From positions 1-18,176 of the forward strand of contig JAYWAO010000080.1 in NCBI GenBank assembly GCA_043782365.1: DNA of 18,176 nucleotides, written 5' to 3'. The translations under genes were made by a program, and so were the position numbers. The notes under the pieces were generated by a model. It did no database searches. It was not told where the DNA came from and saw only the letters and a list, made by a program, of their open reading frames with translations. This document shows positions 7,341 through 14,279 of this stretch, one piece after another. Source of the DNA: CAIWCD01 sp043782365. GTDB taxonomy: Bacteria; Myxococcota; Myxococcia; Myxococcales; 40CM-4-68-19. Position 1 is the stretch's first letter, and each line of letters opens with the position of its first letter.

Positions 7341-8185
7341 TGCAAGAACGTCTACAGAAGATCCTCGCCCACGCTGGCATCGCCTCGCGCCGCAAGGCCG
7401 AGACGCTGATCGCGGAGGGGCGCGTCTCGCTCAACGGCAAGAAGGTCACCGAGCTGGGCACCAAGGCCGACCCGGAGGTGGACCTGGTCAGCGTGGACGG
7501 CAAGCGCATCGCAGAGCCGCAGGACAAGGTCTGGTACGTGCTCTACAAGCCCGCGGGCTGCGTGACCACGCTCTCCGACCCCGAGGAGCGGCCGACCATC
7601 GCGCAGTACCTCAAGGCGGTGGCGGAGCGCGTCTACCCGGTGGGAAGGCTCGACTACGACGTCGAGGGCGCGCTCTTGATCACCAATGACGGCGACCTCG
7701 CGCACCAGCTGATGCACCCGCGCTTCGGCGTGCGGCGCACCTACCTCGCCAAGGTGCACGGCCACCTCAACGTGGCGGCGGCGAGCGAGATCATCTCCAA
7801 GCTCACCAAGGGCATGCGGCTGGAGGACGGGCGCGCGAAGGCGCTCGAGGCTTCGCTCCACTCGCAGACCCCGAAGAACACCTGGATCCGCGTGGTGGTC
7901 GCCGAGGGCCGGCAGCACCTCGTCAAGCGCCTGATGGAGGCCGCGGGCGCGCCGGTGCTCAAGCTGTTCCGCGCCGACTACGGCGGCATCGACGTCGAGG
8001 GCCTGCGGCCCGGCGAGCTGCGCGAGCTGAAGCGGGACGAGGTGCAGATGCTCGCTGGCCAGGCCGGCAAGAAGGCCACCGCGGAGGGCGGACCCAAGCT
8101 GGTCTCGCTGCCCGCGCGCCGCCACGGGCACGGGCCGCCGAAGCCGGTCGGCCGGCACGACAAGCGGGGCGGGAAGAAGCGGTGA
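7340..8185 (+). CDS. rluB: 23S rRNA pseudouridine synthase, RluB/RsuA family
   Basis: This family converts selected rRNA uridines to pseudouridine; RluB acts on the 23S rRNA helix near position 2605 in E. coli. The protein is 281 residues. An S4 RNA-binding domain fills residues 1-55 (RLQKILAHAGIASRRKAE, GRVSLNGKKV). The catalytic domain follows, with VLYKPAGCVTTLSDPEERPT and the catalytic aspartate D105 in VGRLDYDVEGALLITNDG. VRRTYLAKVHG and the Arg/Lys-rich segment GRQHLVKRLMEAAG also match. The C-terminal ~50 residues are basic and low in complexity. ATG 7340 is preferred because AGG at 7331-7333 is well spaced; GTG 7337 directly before it is possible. RluB, RluE and RsuA are hard to separate by eye. 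The scpA-scpB-pseudouridine synthase order, common in many bacteria, favours RluB. Confidence 0.9.
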   Translation: MQERLQKILAHAGIASRRKAETLIAEGRVSLNGKKVTELGTKADPEVDLVSVDGKRIAEPQDKVWYVLYKPAGCVTTLSDPEERPTIAQYLKAVAERVYPVGRLDYDVEGALLITNDGDLAHQLMHPRFGVRRTYLAKVHGHLNVAAASEIISKLTKGMRLEDGRAKALEASLHSQTPKNTWIRVVVAEGRQHLVKRLMEAAGAPVLKLFRADYGGIDVEGLRPGELRELKRDEVQMLAGQAGKKATAEGGPKLVSLPARRHGHGPPKPVGRHDKRGGKKR

Positions 8186-10062
8186 GCACGGCGCGCGGCG
8201 CGGGTTCCCGGTGGAGCTCTCCGGGCGCTGCGCTCTGCGCGCTGGCGGTGTGCGCCGCGCTGGCGACGGGCTGCGGGAACAAGGATCGCGAGGCGCAGCT
8301 CCTGCGTCTCGAGTCGAAGGTGGCCAAGGAGCGGGCCGAGGCGGTCCGCGCGCTCGCGGCGCTGGCGAGGCCAGGGGACGACGAGCTCTGGGCCGCGCTC
8401 GAGCGCTCGAGCCGCGACACCTCGCTGCAAGTAAAGCTCGCGGTGGTGGAGGCGCTGGGCGACGCGCCGCCCGCTTCCCACACCAGCGGCGCCGACCGTG
8501 GCTCGCTCGCCGACGACGCGCTCTCGGTGCTCCTGGGCGACGCGGATGACCACCTGCGGGCCGCTGCCGCGCGGGCGCTGGGGAAGCGGTGCGGGCCCAG
8601 GCCCATCGCGTATCTGCAAGGCGCCTTCAACCGGGGAGGGATCGCCGCGCGGGCGGCGGTGTCGGCGGCGCTGCTCGGCTGCGGCGTGAGGCCCGAGACG
8701 CTCTTCGCGCGCGCCGAGGAGGCGCGGCGGACCAGGGCGCTAGAGCGGCTGGAGCGCAGCAACTCGGCGCAGCGGGCGTGGGCCGCGGGAGAGCTCGGGC
8801 TGCTGGGGCGCGAGCAGGACGTCGCGCTGCTCGAGGGGCTGCTCGACGACGAGGACGGCGCTGTGGTGGCCGCCGCTGCGCTCGGGCTCGGGCGCGCGGG
8901 AGCTCAAAAGGCCGCAGGCCGGCTGGGACTGCTGGCGGGCGACGAGGTGCCGGTGATCGCCGCCGCCGCGGCGCGCGCGCTCGCCGAGCTCGGACCGGAG
9001 GCGTGCCGTGGGGCGGCGGCTGCGCTGGAGCAGCAGGCAGCCCTCGCTGGAGACCAGGCGGTGCCCGCCGCGGCCGCGCTGGCCCTCGCCGTTCCCGAGG
9101 CCGGCGCGAGCCTCTGCGCGCTCGCGGTGAGGGCGGCCGAGCCGCGCGCCGCAGCGCTGCTCGCCCGTGGTTGCCCTCCAGGGCCGCTCGGGGACGCGCT
9201 CGCGAAGGTGGTTCCGGCGAAGGGTCCGCTCACGTTAGAGGCGGCCAGTCAGGCTGCCGCGCTCCTGGAGGCGCTGCTGCAGGCGCGCGCGGAGCCGCTC
9301 GGCGCGGCCGCCGCCGTGGCCCTGGGCAGGCTCGCCAGCGCGGGGGCCGCCGGCCTCTCCGAGCGGGCTGCAGAGGCAGTCGGGCTGCTCGACGCAAGGC
9401 GGGCCGCGCCTGCGCTGCTCGCGCTGGTGAGGGCGCAGCGGGCCGCCCGCCAGAAGGAGTTGGCGGCGCAGACGGTCGCAGCCGCGGCAGCAGCGGCGGC
9501 TCCCAAGATCCCACCTTTGCAGCCTCAGGCGGGGGCAGCAGACCAAGGTGGCGCGGCCGCCGAGCTGCAGGCCGAGAAGTACGCGCGCTTGATGAAGTTG
9601 ATCGGCGACCGATCGAACGAGCAGGCGCTCCGCGAGGGGGCCACCGAGCGGCTGGCGGCCCTCCTGCGCGGCGAGCCGGCCCCGGCAAGGGCCCGCGAGC
9701 TGCTCGTCCAGGCGCTGCGTTCCCTGTTGGCGCTGGGAGTGAAGGAGGCGAAGCGCGAGGCCGCGCTGCTGGCGGAAGACCCCGACCCGGCGCTCGCCGC
9801 CGCGGCCCAGGCCACGCCCCGAGTGGCCGACCCGCCTGCTTCGGCTGCGCCCGCGCTGCCTGCCCAGCCACCGGTGGAGGCCGCCCGGCGTGAACTCTGG
9901 AGCGCCGCCGGGGCAGAGCGCGCGGCCGCCTGCACCCTGCTGGCGTCCCTCTCAGACGCCGCCTCGGCGCCGCTCCGCGCCGCGCTCTCGGCCGACCCAG
10001 AGCGGCGGGTCCGCGCCGCCTGCGCCGCCAATAAAGAGACAGCCCCCGCTGGGGCGAGGTAA
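8182..10062 (+). CDS. Putative HEAT-repeat lipoprotein
   Basis: I do not recognise a named family. The 626-residue product begins with a lipoprotein-type signal: a short Arg-containing stretch, a hydrophobic core (ALCALAVCAALATG) and C31 in LATGC, where a lipid would be attached. Alanine at position -3 is less usual than leucine. The mature part is built from many ~30-residue helical pairs of HEAT type, for example LQVKLAVVEALGD, HLRAAAARALGKR and AVVAAAALGLGRAGAQKAA. It is extremely Ala/Leu-rich, with low-complexity Ala stretches near residues 425-450 and 530-560. Such solenoids usually act as protein-binding scaffolds, here predicted in the periplasm or on a membrane face. The GTG start overlaps the TGA of the pseudouridine synthase (GTGA), so it is probably co-translated with scpAB-rluB, although no functional link is obvious. 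The strand, overlap and long open frame make the gene real; its function is unknown. Confidence 0.75.
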   Translation: MSTARGAGSRWSSPGAALCALAVCAALATGCGNKDREAQLLRLESKVAKERAEAVRALAALARPGDDELWAALERSSRDTSLQVKLAVVEALGDAPPASHTSGADRGSLADDALSVLLGDADDHLRAAAARALGKRCGPRPIAYLQGAFNRGGIAARAAVSAALLGCGVRPETLFARAEEARRTRALERLERSNSAQRAWAAGELGLLGREQDVALLEGLLDDEDGAVVAAAALGLGRAGAQKAAGRLGLLAGDEVPVIAAAAARALAELGPEACRGAAAALEQQAALAGDQAVPAAAALALAVPEAGASLCALAVRAAEPRAAALLARGCPPGPLGDALAKVVPAKGPLTLEAASQAAALLEALLQARAEPLGAAAAVALGRLASAGAAGLSERAAEAVGLLDARRAAPALLALVRAQRAARQKELAAQTVAAAAAAAAPKIPPLQPQAGAADQGGAAAELQAEKYARLMKLIGDRSNEQALREGATERLAALLRGEPAPARARELLVQALRSLLALGVKEAKREAALLAEDPDPALAAAAQATPRVADPPASAAPALPAQPPVEAARRELWSAAGAERAAACTLLASLSDAASAPLRAALSADPERRVRAACAANKETAPAGAR

Positions 10063-10065
10063 CCT
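10060..10065 (+). promoter_or_regulatory. Possible -10 element just before the TPR/cNMP-binding gene
   Basis: TAACCT ends seven bases before ATG 10073, in GGTAACCTGCGACCGATG. A TAnnnT box at this distance would place the transcript start at or next to the start codon, giving a leaderless mRNA. It overlaps the stop codon of the upstream gene. The only Shine-Dalgarno-like bases (GAGG, 10056-10059) lie 13 bases away, which is rather far. Similar layouts precede 14187 and 17257. Confidence 0.3.
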
Positions 10066-10072
10066 GCGACCG

Positions 10073-12256
10073 ATGGCAAGCCCCCACCTCGACATCCGCA
10101 AGCTCAAGGACGAAGTCGCCGAGTACTTGCGCAAGCAGAAGCACGACAAGGCTGCCGAGGTCCTCGAGCAGCTGGTGAGGGCCGAGCCGAAGGACATGCA
10201 GCACCGGCTCAAGCTCGGCGACACCTACCGCCGCCTCCACATCGAGGAGAAGGCGGTCACTTGCTACCAGATCGCCGCCAAGCACTTCTCCGACGAGGGG
10301 CAGCTGATCAAGGCGATCGGCGCGGTGAAGGTGCTGCTGGAGATCGACCCGAAGAACGAGCTGGCGCAGCGCGAGCTGGCCGACATGAACAACCGGCGGA
10401 TGGGCAAGCCCACGCTGGAAGCGGCCGGCCTCAGGGCGCCGAAGGCGATCGGGTCCGGCGCGCGGGCCACCAGCGCGCTCGAGCTGGCCGAGGGCGAGAA
10501 GGTCGCGGCCGACATCTCCTCGATGCTGGAGGGCTCCCACCGCGGCCACGCGCCGGCGCCGTCCGACGACGAGCCGCTCGAGCTCGACGAAGCCCCCAAG
10601 GCGATCCGCGCCGGGATCAAGGCGCCCATCGCGCCGGTGTACACGCCGCCCAAGGTCGCGCAGCGCGGAGTCGTCTCGGCCCGCGCCATCGCGCCGCCCC
10701 CGATGCAGCGCGGCTCCTTCGACCTCTCCGCCGAGGAGGAGTCGCTCGACCTCGACACCTCCGACCACTCGATGGAGGGCCTGATCGAGCGGGACGGCCC
10801 CTCCGTCCGCAAGGCGCCCGAGCCGGCCAGGCCCGCGCCGAAGCCGCAGACGCCGCAGGTGCGCGCGAGGCCAACCGCGCCTCCCGCCGTGTCGATCGAC
10901 CTCGAGCCCGAGCTGGCCGAAGCGGAGCTCGACGAGGTGCTCGAGCTCCCCGATGACGCGATCGTCGAAGAGGCCGCGCCGCCGCCTGCGCGCCGTCCGG
11001 CGCCGGCGCTCCCCCGGCCCGCGCCGGCGCTAGAGGAGATCGAGCTCGATCTCGATCTGGCCCCGCCCGCCCCCGCGCCCAAGCCTGAGGCGAGGCCAGC
11101 GCAGCCCCCTGCGCAGAGGGCGGCGCCGCACCTGCAGGGCCCGCCGCAGCCGATCGCCGATCTGCTCCCCTCTGACGCCGAGGAGGAGATCGAGCTGCTT
11201 TCGATCTCCAGCGACCAGGAGCTGGAGCCCCTGCCGCCACCGAAGCCTTCGAGGCCGCTGGTGCCTCCGGCGCCGCCGCCCGCGCCCGTTCACGCGCCGC
11301 CGTCGGCGCTGCAGAACAACGACCTCGACGAGGCGTTCGCCGACATCGGCGCGCCCACCACCAAGCCGATCGTGTTCTCGCCGCCGCCGCCGCCAGCGCC
11401 GCCCGCGCCCGCGCACAAGCTGCCGGCGAAGGTGCCGCTCTTCGACGACCTGTCGCAGATCGCCTTCGTCTCGCTGGTGAACAAGCTCGACTACCGCCGC
11501 TGGGGTCCGGGCGAGCTGATCCTCAAGGAGGGCGATCCGGGCCGCTCGTTCTTCGTCATCGTCGAGGGCAAGGTCCGCGTCTTCAAGCAGCGCCCCGACG
11601 GCAGCGAGGTGGAGCTGGCGCAGCTCTCCGAGGGCGCGTTCTTCGGCGAGATGGCGCTGCTCTCTGGAGCGCCGCGCACGGCCAACGTCGCCGCGGTGGA
11701 CGACGTCGAGCTGCTCGAGATCACCGACACCGTCCTGCGCGAGCTGGTCGAGCAGCACCCGAACGTCGCCACCTCGCTGAAGAACTTCTACCGGCAGCGC
11801 CTGCTCAACAACGTGATGACCATCTCGCCGATGTTCAAGGACTTCGACTCGGGCGAGCGCAGGGCGGTGGTCGAGCGCTTCAAGATGCGCCAGGCCGCTG
11901 CTGGCGAGGTCCTGATCACGCAGGGCAAGAACAGCGACGGCCTCTACGTGGTGCTCCACGGCGCCGTCAAGGTGGTCAAGGCGGTGGACGAGAAGGACAT
12001 CGAGCTGGCCAGGCTGAAGGAGGGCGACGTCTTCGGCGAGATGTCGCTGCTCACCCGCAAGCCCGCGACGGCCACGGTGACCACGCTCTCGAACACCATC
12101 GTGCTCAAGCTGCCGCGGGAGAACTTCCAGGAGCTGATCCTCACCCACCCGCAGATCCTCGAGCTGGTCAGCGACCTGACCGAGCAGCGCAAGAGCGCCA
12201 CGCAGGCGGTCCTCAGCGGCCAGGGCCCGGGGTACGACGGCATGAGCTTCGTGTAG
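10073..12256 (+). CDS. TPR-like protein with tandem cyclic-nucleotide-binding domains
   Basis: A 727-residue cytoplasmic regulator with three parts. Residues 1 to ~110 are TPR-like helices (KHDKAAEVLEQLVRAEPKD, AVTCYQIAAKHFSDEGQLIKA). Residues ~115-450 form a disordered linker of alternating acidic clusters (DDEPLELDE, EEIELDLDL) and Pro/Ala runs. Residues ~455 to the end hold two CAP-ED-type cNMP-binding domains. The first has a complete phosphate-binding cassette, FGEMALLSGAPRTANV (residues 524-539), with the phosphate-contacting arginine R535. The second, FGEMSLLTRKPATATV (654-669), has alanine at the matching position, so it may not bind nucleotide. There is no DNA-binding helix-turn-helix, unlike Crp/Fnr factors, and no kinase or cyclase domain; it probably works through protein contacts. 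ATG 10073 was chosen because the helical region starts right after it; upstream in-frame starts fall inside the HEAT gene. It ends convergent with the MshEN gene, 51 bp away. Confidence 0.88.
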   Translation: MASPHLDIRKLKDEVAEYLRKQKHDKAAEVLEQLVRAEPKDMQHRLKLGDTYRRLHIEEKAVTCYQIAAKHFSDEGQLIKAIGAVKVLLEIDPKNELAQRELADMNNRRMGKPTLEAAGLRAPKAIGSGARATSALELAEGEKVAADISSMLEGSHRGHAPAPSDDEPLELDEAPKAIRAGIKAPIAPVYTPPKVAQRGVVSARAIAPPPMQRGSFDLSAEEESLDLDTSDHSMEGLIERDGPSVRKAPEPARPAPKPQTPQVRARPTAPPAVSIDLEPELAEAELDEVLELPDDAIVEEAAPPPARRPAPALPRPAPALEEIELDLDLAPPAPAPKPEARPAQPPAQRAAPHLQGPPQPIADLLPSDAEEEIELLSISSDQELEPLPPPKPSRPLVPPAPPPAPVHAPPSALQNNDLDEAFADIGAPTTKPIVFSPPPPPAPPAPAHKLPAKVPLFDDLSQIAFVSLVNKLDYRRWGPGELILKEGDPGRSFFVIVEGKVRVFKQRPDGSEVELAQLSEGAFFGEMALLSGAPRTANVAAVDDVELLEITDTVLRELVEQHPNVATSLKNFYRQRLLNNVMTISPMFKDFDSGERRAVVERFKMRQAAAGEVLITQGKNSDGLYVVLHGAVKVVKAVDEKDIELARLKEGDVFGEMSLLTRKPATATVTTLSNTIVLKLPRENFQELILTHPQILELVSDLTEQRKSATQAVLSGQGPGYDGMSFV

Positions 12257-12280
12257 GTGTATTACTCGCCGGGCCGGGTG

Positions 12281-12303
12281 CGCTCCTGCCGATGGGCAGC
12301 GCG
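12281..12303. terminator. Possible bidirectional hairpin between convergent genes
   Basis: CTGCC (12286-12290) and GGCAG (12295-12299) pair around GATG. CGC (12281-12283) and GCG (12301-12303) extend the stem across a small internal loop. It occupies most of the 51-bp gap between two convergent stops, where a shared terminator is expected. There is no T run on either strand, so termination is inferred from position only. Confidence 0.35.
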
Positions 12304-12307
12304 GGTG

Positions 12308-13177
12308 CTACTTCTTGCTGGTCCGCGCGCCGAGCTCGCCGCGGCGGACCACACCCTTGTCCTGCAGCAGCTCCACCAGGGCGCGGAAGGCGCGCCCCTG
12401 GGCCGAGACGGTCTTCTCCAGGCGGATCAATAGATCTTTGAGCTCGGCGACCTCGCTCTGCGCCAGGTCGGGCTGCGGCGCGATCCCAGTCAGCACGGGC
12501 GGCGGGGCCTCGACCTCGGGCTCGAGGTCCACCGACTCCATCGCGGCCTCCGGCGCCGGCTCGGCCTGGACGACTGGGGCCGGCGGGGCCACCAGCGCGG
12601 TCCTCTGCGGCGTGGTCTTGGCGACCGGCGCGCTCTTCGGGCCCGGCTTGGGCACGGGCTTCGCGAGCGTCGGCCGGTTCACCACGCCGGGGTCGAGCGG
12701 GATTGCGGACATCGGCTCGCCGAGCCGCGTCTTGGGCTTGGTCGTCTCGCCGTAGTAGTAACGGCGCACCGCTTTGTCGATCGCGCTCATCGGCGCGAGC
12801 ATCGGCTCGAGCGTCAGCTGCGCGACCTGCGCCACCTCCTGCAGCATCGCGCGGTCGGGCTCGGCGCAGGCGATCCAGAGCAGGCTGGCCGCGCGATCGA
12901 GCTTCACCGGGATCACGCCGTAGCGCTCGCAGGAGTCGACGCCCAGAGTGGTGAACGCCTCCGGATCGAGCTCGTCGTGCTCCAGGTCGATGGTCGAGAG
13001 CCCGAGCTGCTCGGCGAGCGCGGTGACGAGCTGCTGCTCGTTGATGTAGCCCAGATCCACCAGCGTGCGGCCGAGCTTGCCGCCGAAGGCCTGCTGGTCG
13101 GCGAGCGCGGCGTCGAGCTTGCTCGTGTCGATGTAACCGCGGCGCAGCAGGATGTCGCCCAGCTTGGGATTCTTCAT
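12308..13177 (-). CDS. Stand-alone MshEN (GspE/PilB N-terminal) domain protein, candidate c-di-GMP receptor
   Basis: The 289-residue protein starts with the domain found at the N-terminus of type II secretion/type IV pilus ATPases (MshEN, T2SSE_N), but no ATPase follows. Residues 5-28 and 34-57 are two 24-residue copies of the published MshEN pattern (R/K)LG-x2-L-x3-G-x6-L-x3-L-x2-Q, separated by exactly five residues: KLGDILLRRGYI...ALADQ, then KLGRTLVDLGYI...ALAEQ. In known MshEN proteins these bind c-di-GMP; here both copies begin with Lys rather than Arg. The domain continues to about residue 145 (YGVIPVKLD, LWIACAEPD, IDKAVRRYYYG). A Pro/Ala-rich linker follows, then a short helical, coiled-coil-like tail from ~240 (VAELKDLLIRLEKTVSAQG). 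ATG 13177 has GAGGAG three bases upstream and overlaps the previous stop (ATGA). Likely cytoplasmic. It could be an adaptor for pili, secretion or motility, but no such genes are in view. Confidence 0.85.
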   Translation of the reverse strand: MKNPKLGDILLRRGYIDTSKLDAALADQQAFGGKLGRTLVDLGYINEQQLVTALAEQLGLSTIDLEHDELDPEAFTTLGVDSCERYGVIPVKLDRAASLLWIACAEPDRAMLQEVAQVAQLTLEPMLAPMSAIDKAVRRYYYGETTKPKTRLGEPMSAIPLDPGVVNRPTLAKPVPKPGPKSAPVAKTTPQRTALVAPPAPVVQAEPAPEAAMESVDLEPEVEAPPPVLTGIAPQPDLAQSEVAELKDLLIRLEKTVSAQGRAFRALVELLQDKGVVRRGELGARTSKK

Positions 13178-14187
13178 GGACTCCTCACGGGGGCCGGCGC
13201 GCGGACGACCTCGAACGTCGCCACCCGGCCGCGCAAGGTGAAGAGCGCGGCGAGGCCGTTGGCGGTGCTGCCGTCGGACATCGGCCAGGCGGTGCGGTCG
13301 GCCGCGCCCGGGTTCAGGTAGAGCTGCGCGGAGGACGCGCCTGCAGCGAGCGGCTTGCCAGCGCCGTCCAGGGCGCGCCCGCCAGACTCCCAGACCTGCC
13401 CGAAGAGCCCGAACTGGGCGCGCTGCGCGGCCAGGAGCGGGCCGAGGCGCGCGTCTCCCAGGTTCAGCCCTTCGCTGAAGTCGAGCGCCCGCGGACCCTC
13501 GCCCCGCGGCGGCGCAGGCGCGACCAGGATGGTGGGCACCGCGCCGGGCGGCAGCCTGTCGAGCAGGCCCGCGAGCAAGTCGAGGTCGCGCTGGACATAG
13601 AGGCAAGCGCCCTCGTTGCGCACCTGCTTGCGCTCGAACCCGCCGGGGAGGCCCACCAGCAGGGCGTCGCCCAGATCGACCAGGCGGGTGTGCGAGAGGT
13701 CGGTGAGCTTGCCGCCGCGCCGGCGGATCTCGGCTTCGGCGGCGTCGAGGTCGGCGCGCAGCTCGCGGTTGCCCGGCTCCACCAGGAGGGGCAGGCCGGT
13801 CGCGGACAGCGCGGAGAGCAGCGCCACCTGCGCCTCGACGGTGTCGCCGAGGTCGCCGTTGGCCACCAGCGCCTCCGCGCCGCGCCGCTGCAGCTCGGCC
13901 GCGAGCGATTTCAGGTGGGCGAGGTTGTCGTCGTCGCTGTCCTTCAGGCCCGCCAGCACGCCGAGGACGAGCGTGCCCGTGGCGGCGCGCAGCTTGAGCG
14001 GCGCCTCGAGCGGGCCGAGGCAGGCGGGGTCGGAGCGCGTGGGCTCCGGCTTGGGCGCGGCCGGGCGGTCGCCGGTAGCGGTCTGGGCCACGGCAGGCGG
14101 CGGCTGCGCGCTTCCGGTGCAGCTCGCCAGCAGCAGCGCGCCCGCGGGCCCGGAGAACGACACCAGCGTGCGCAGGGCGGGGTGCAT
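13174..14187 (-). CDS. Putative lipoprotein with a degenerate metallophosphoesterase fold
   Basis: The 337-residue product has a lipoprotein signal: a hydrophobic run to residue 21 and lipobox LASC with C23, so it is probably anchored in an envelope membrane. The body follows calcineurin-like phosphoesterase order: NGDLGD (110-115), VEPGNREL (137-143), LVGLPGG (178-183), LVAPAPPRGEGP (221-232) and FGLFGQVWESGGRA (259-272). The metal ligands are largely missing: no DxH motif near residue 80, Arg in place of His in GNHE, Ala-Pro where a His is expected near 223, and GQVW instead of GHxH. It therefore looks like a catalytically dead member of the fold, perhaps a binding protein. ATG 14187 is the first start that gives a signal peptide; no Shine-Dalgarno sequence is present, but TACACT lies eight bases upstream. 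The stop overlaps the MshEN start (ATGA), so the two are coupled. Confidence 0.75.
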   Translation of the reverse strand: MHPALRTLVSFSGPAGALLLASCTGSAQPPPAVAQTATGDRPAAPKPEPTRSDPACLGPLEAPLKLRAATGTLVLGVLAGLKDSDDDNLAHLKSLAAELQRRGAEALVANGDLGDTVEAQVALLSALSATGLPLLVEPGNRELRADLDAAEAEIRRRGGKLTDLSHTRLVDLGDALLVGLPGGFERKQVRNEGACLYVQRDLDLLAGLLDRLPPGAVPTILVAPAPPRGEGPRALDFSEGLNLGDARLGPLLAAQRAQFGLFGQVWESGGRALDGAGKPLAAGASSAQLYLNPGAADRTAWPMSDGSTANGLAALFTLRGRVATFEVVRAPAPVRSP

Positions 14188-14195
14188 GGACGTTG

Positions 14196-14201
14196 AGTGT
14201 A
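14196..14201 (-). promoter_or_regulatory. Possible -10 element before the phosphoesterase-like lipoprotein gene
   Basis: On the minus strand TACACT (four of six matches to TATAAT) lies eight bases before ATG 14187. No convincing -35 box is present at 17 bp. It lies in the only sizeable gap (92 bp, 14188-14279) of the minus-strand cluster, so lipoprotein-mshEN may be a separate transcription unit. Confidence 0.3.
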
Positions 14202-14279
14202 CGGGAAGGGTGGTCGCTCCTCCAGAAAACCCACGGAGAGGCCGCGAGAATCGGCGCGCGAGGCCGGTCGCAGAGGCGG

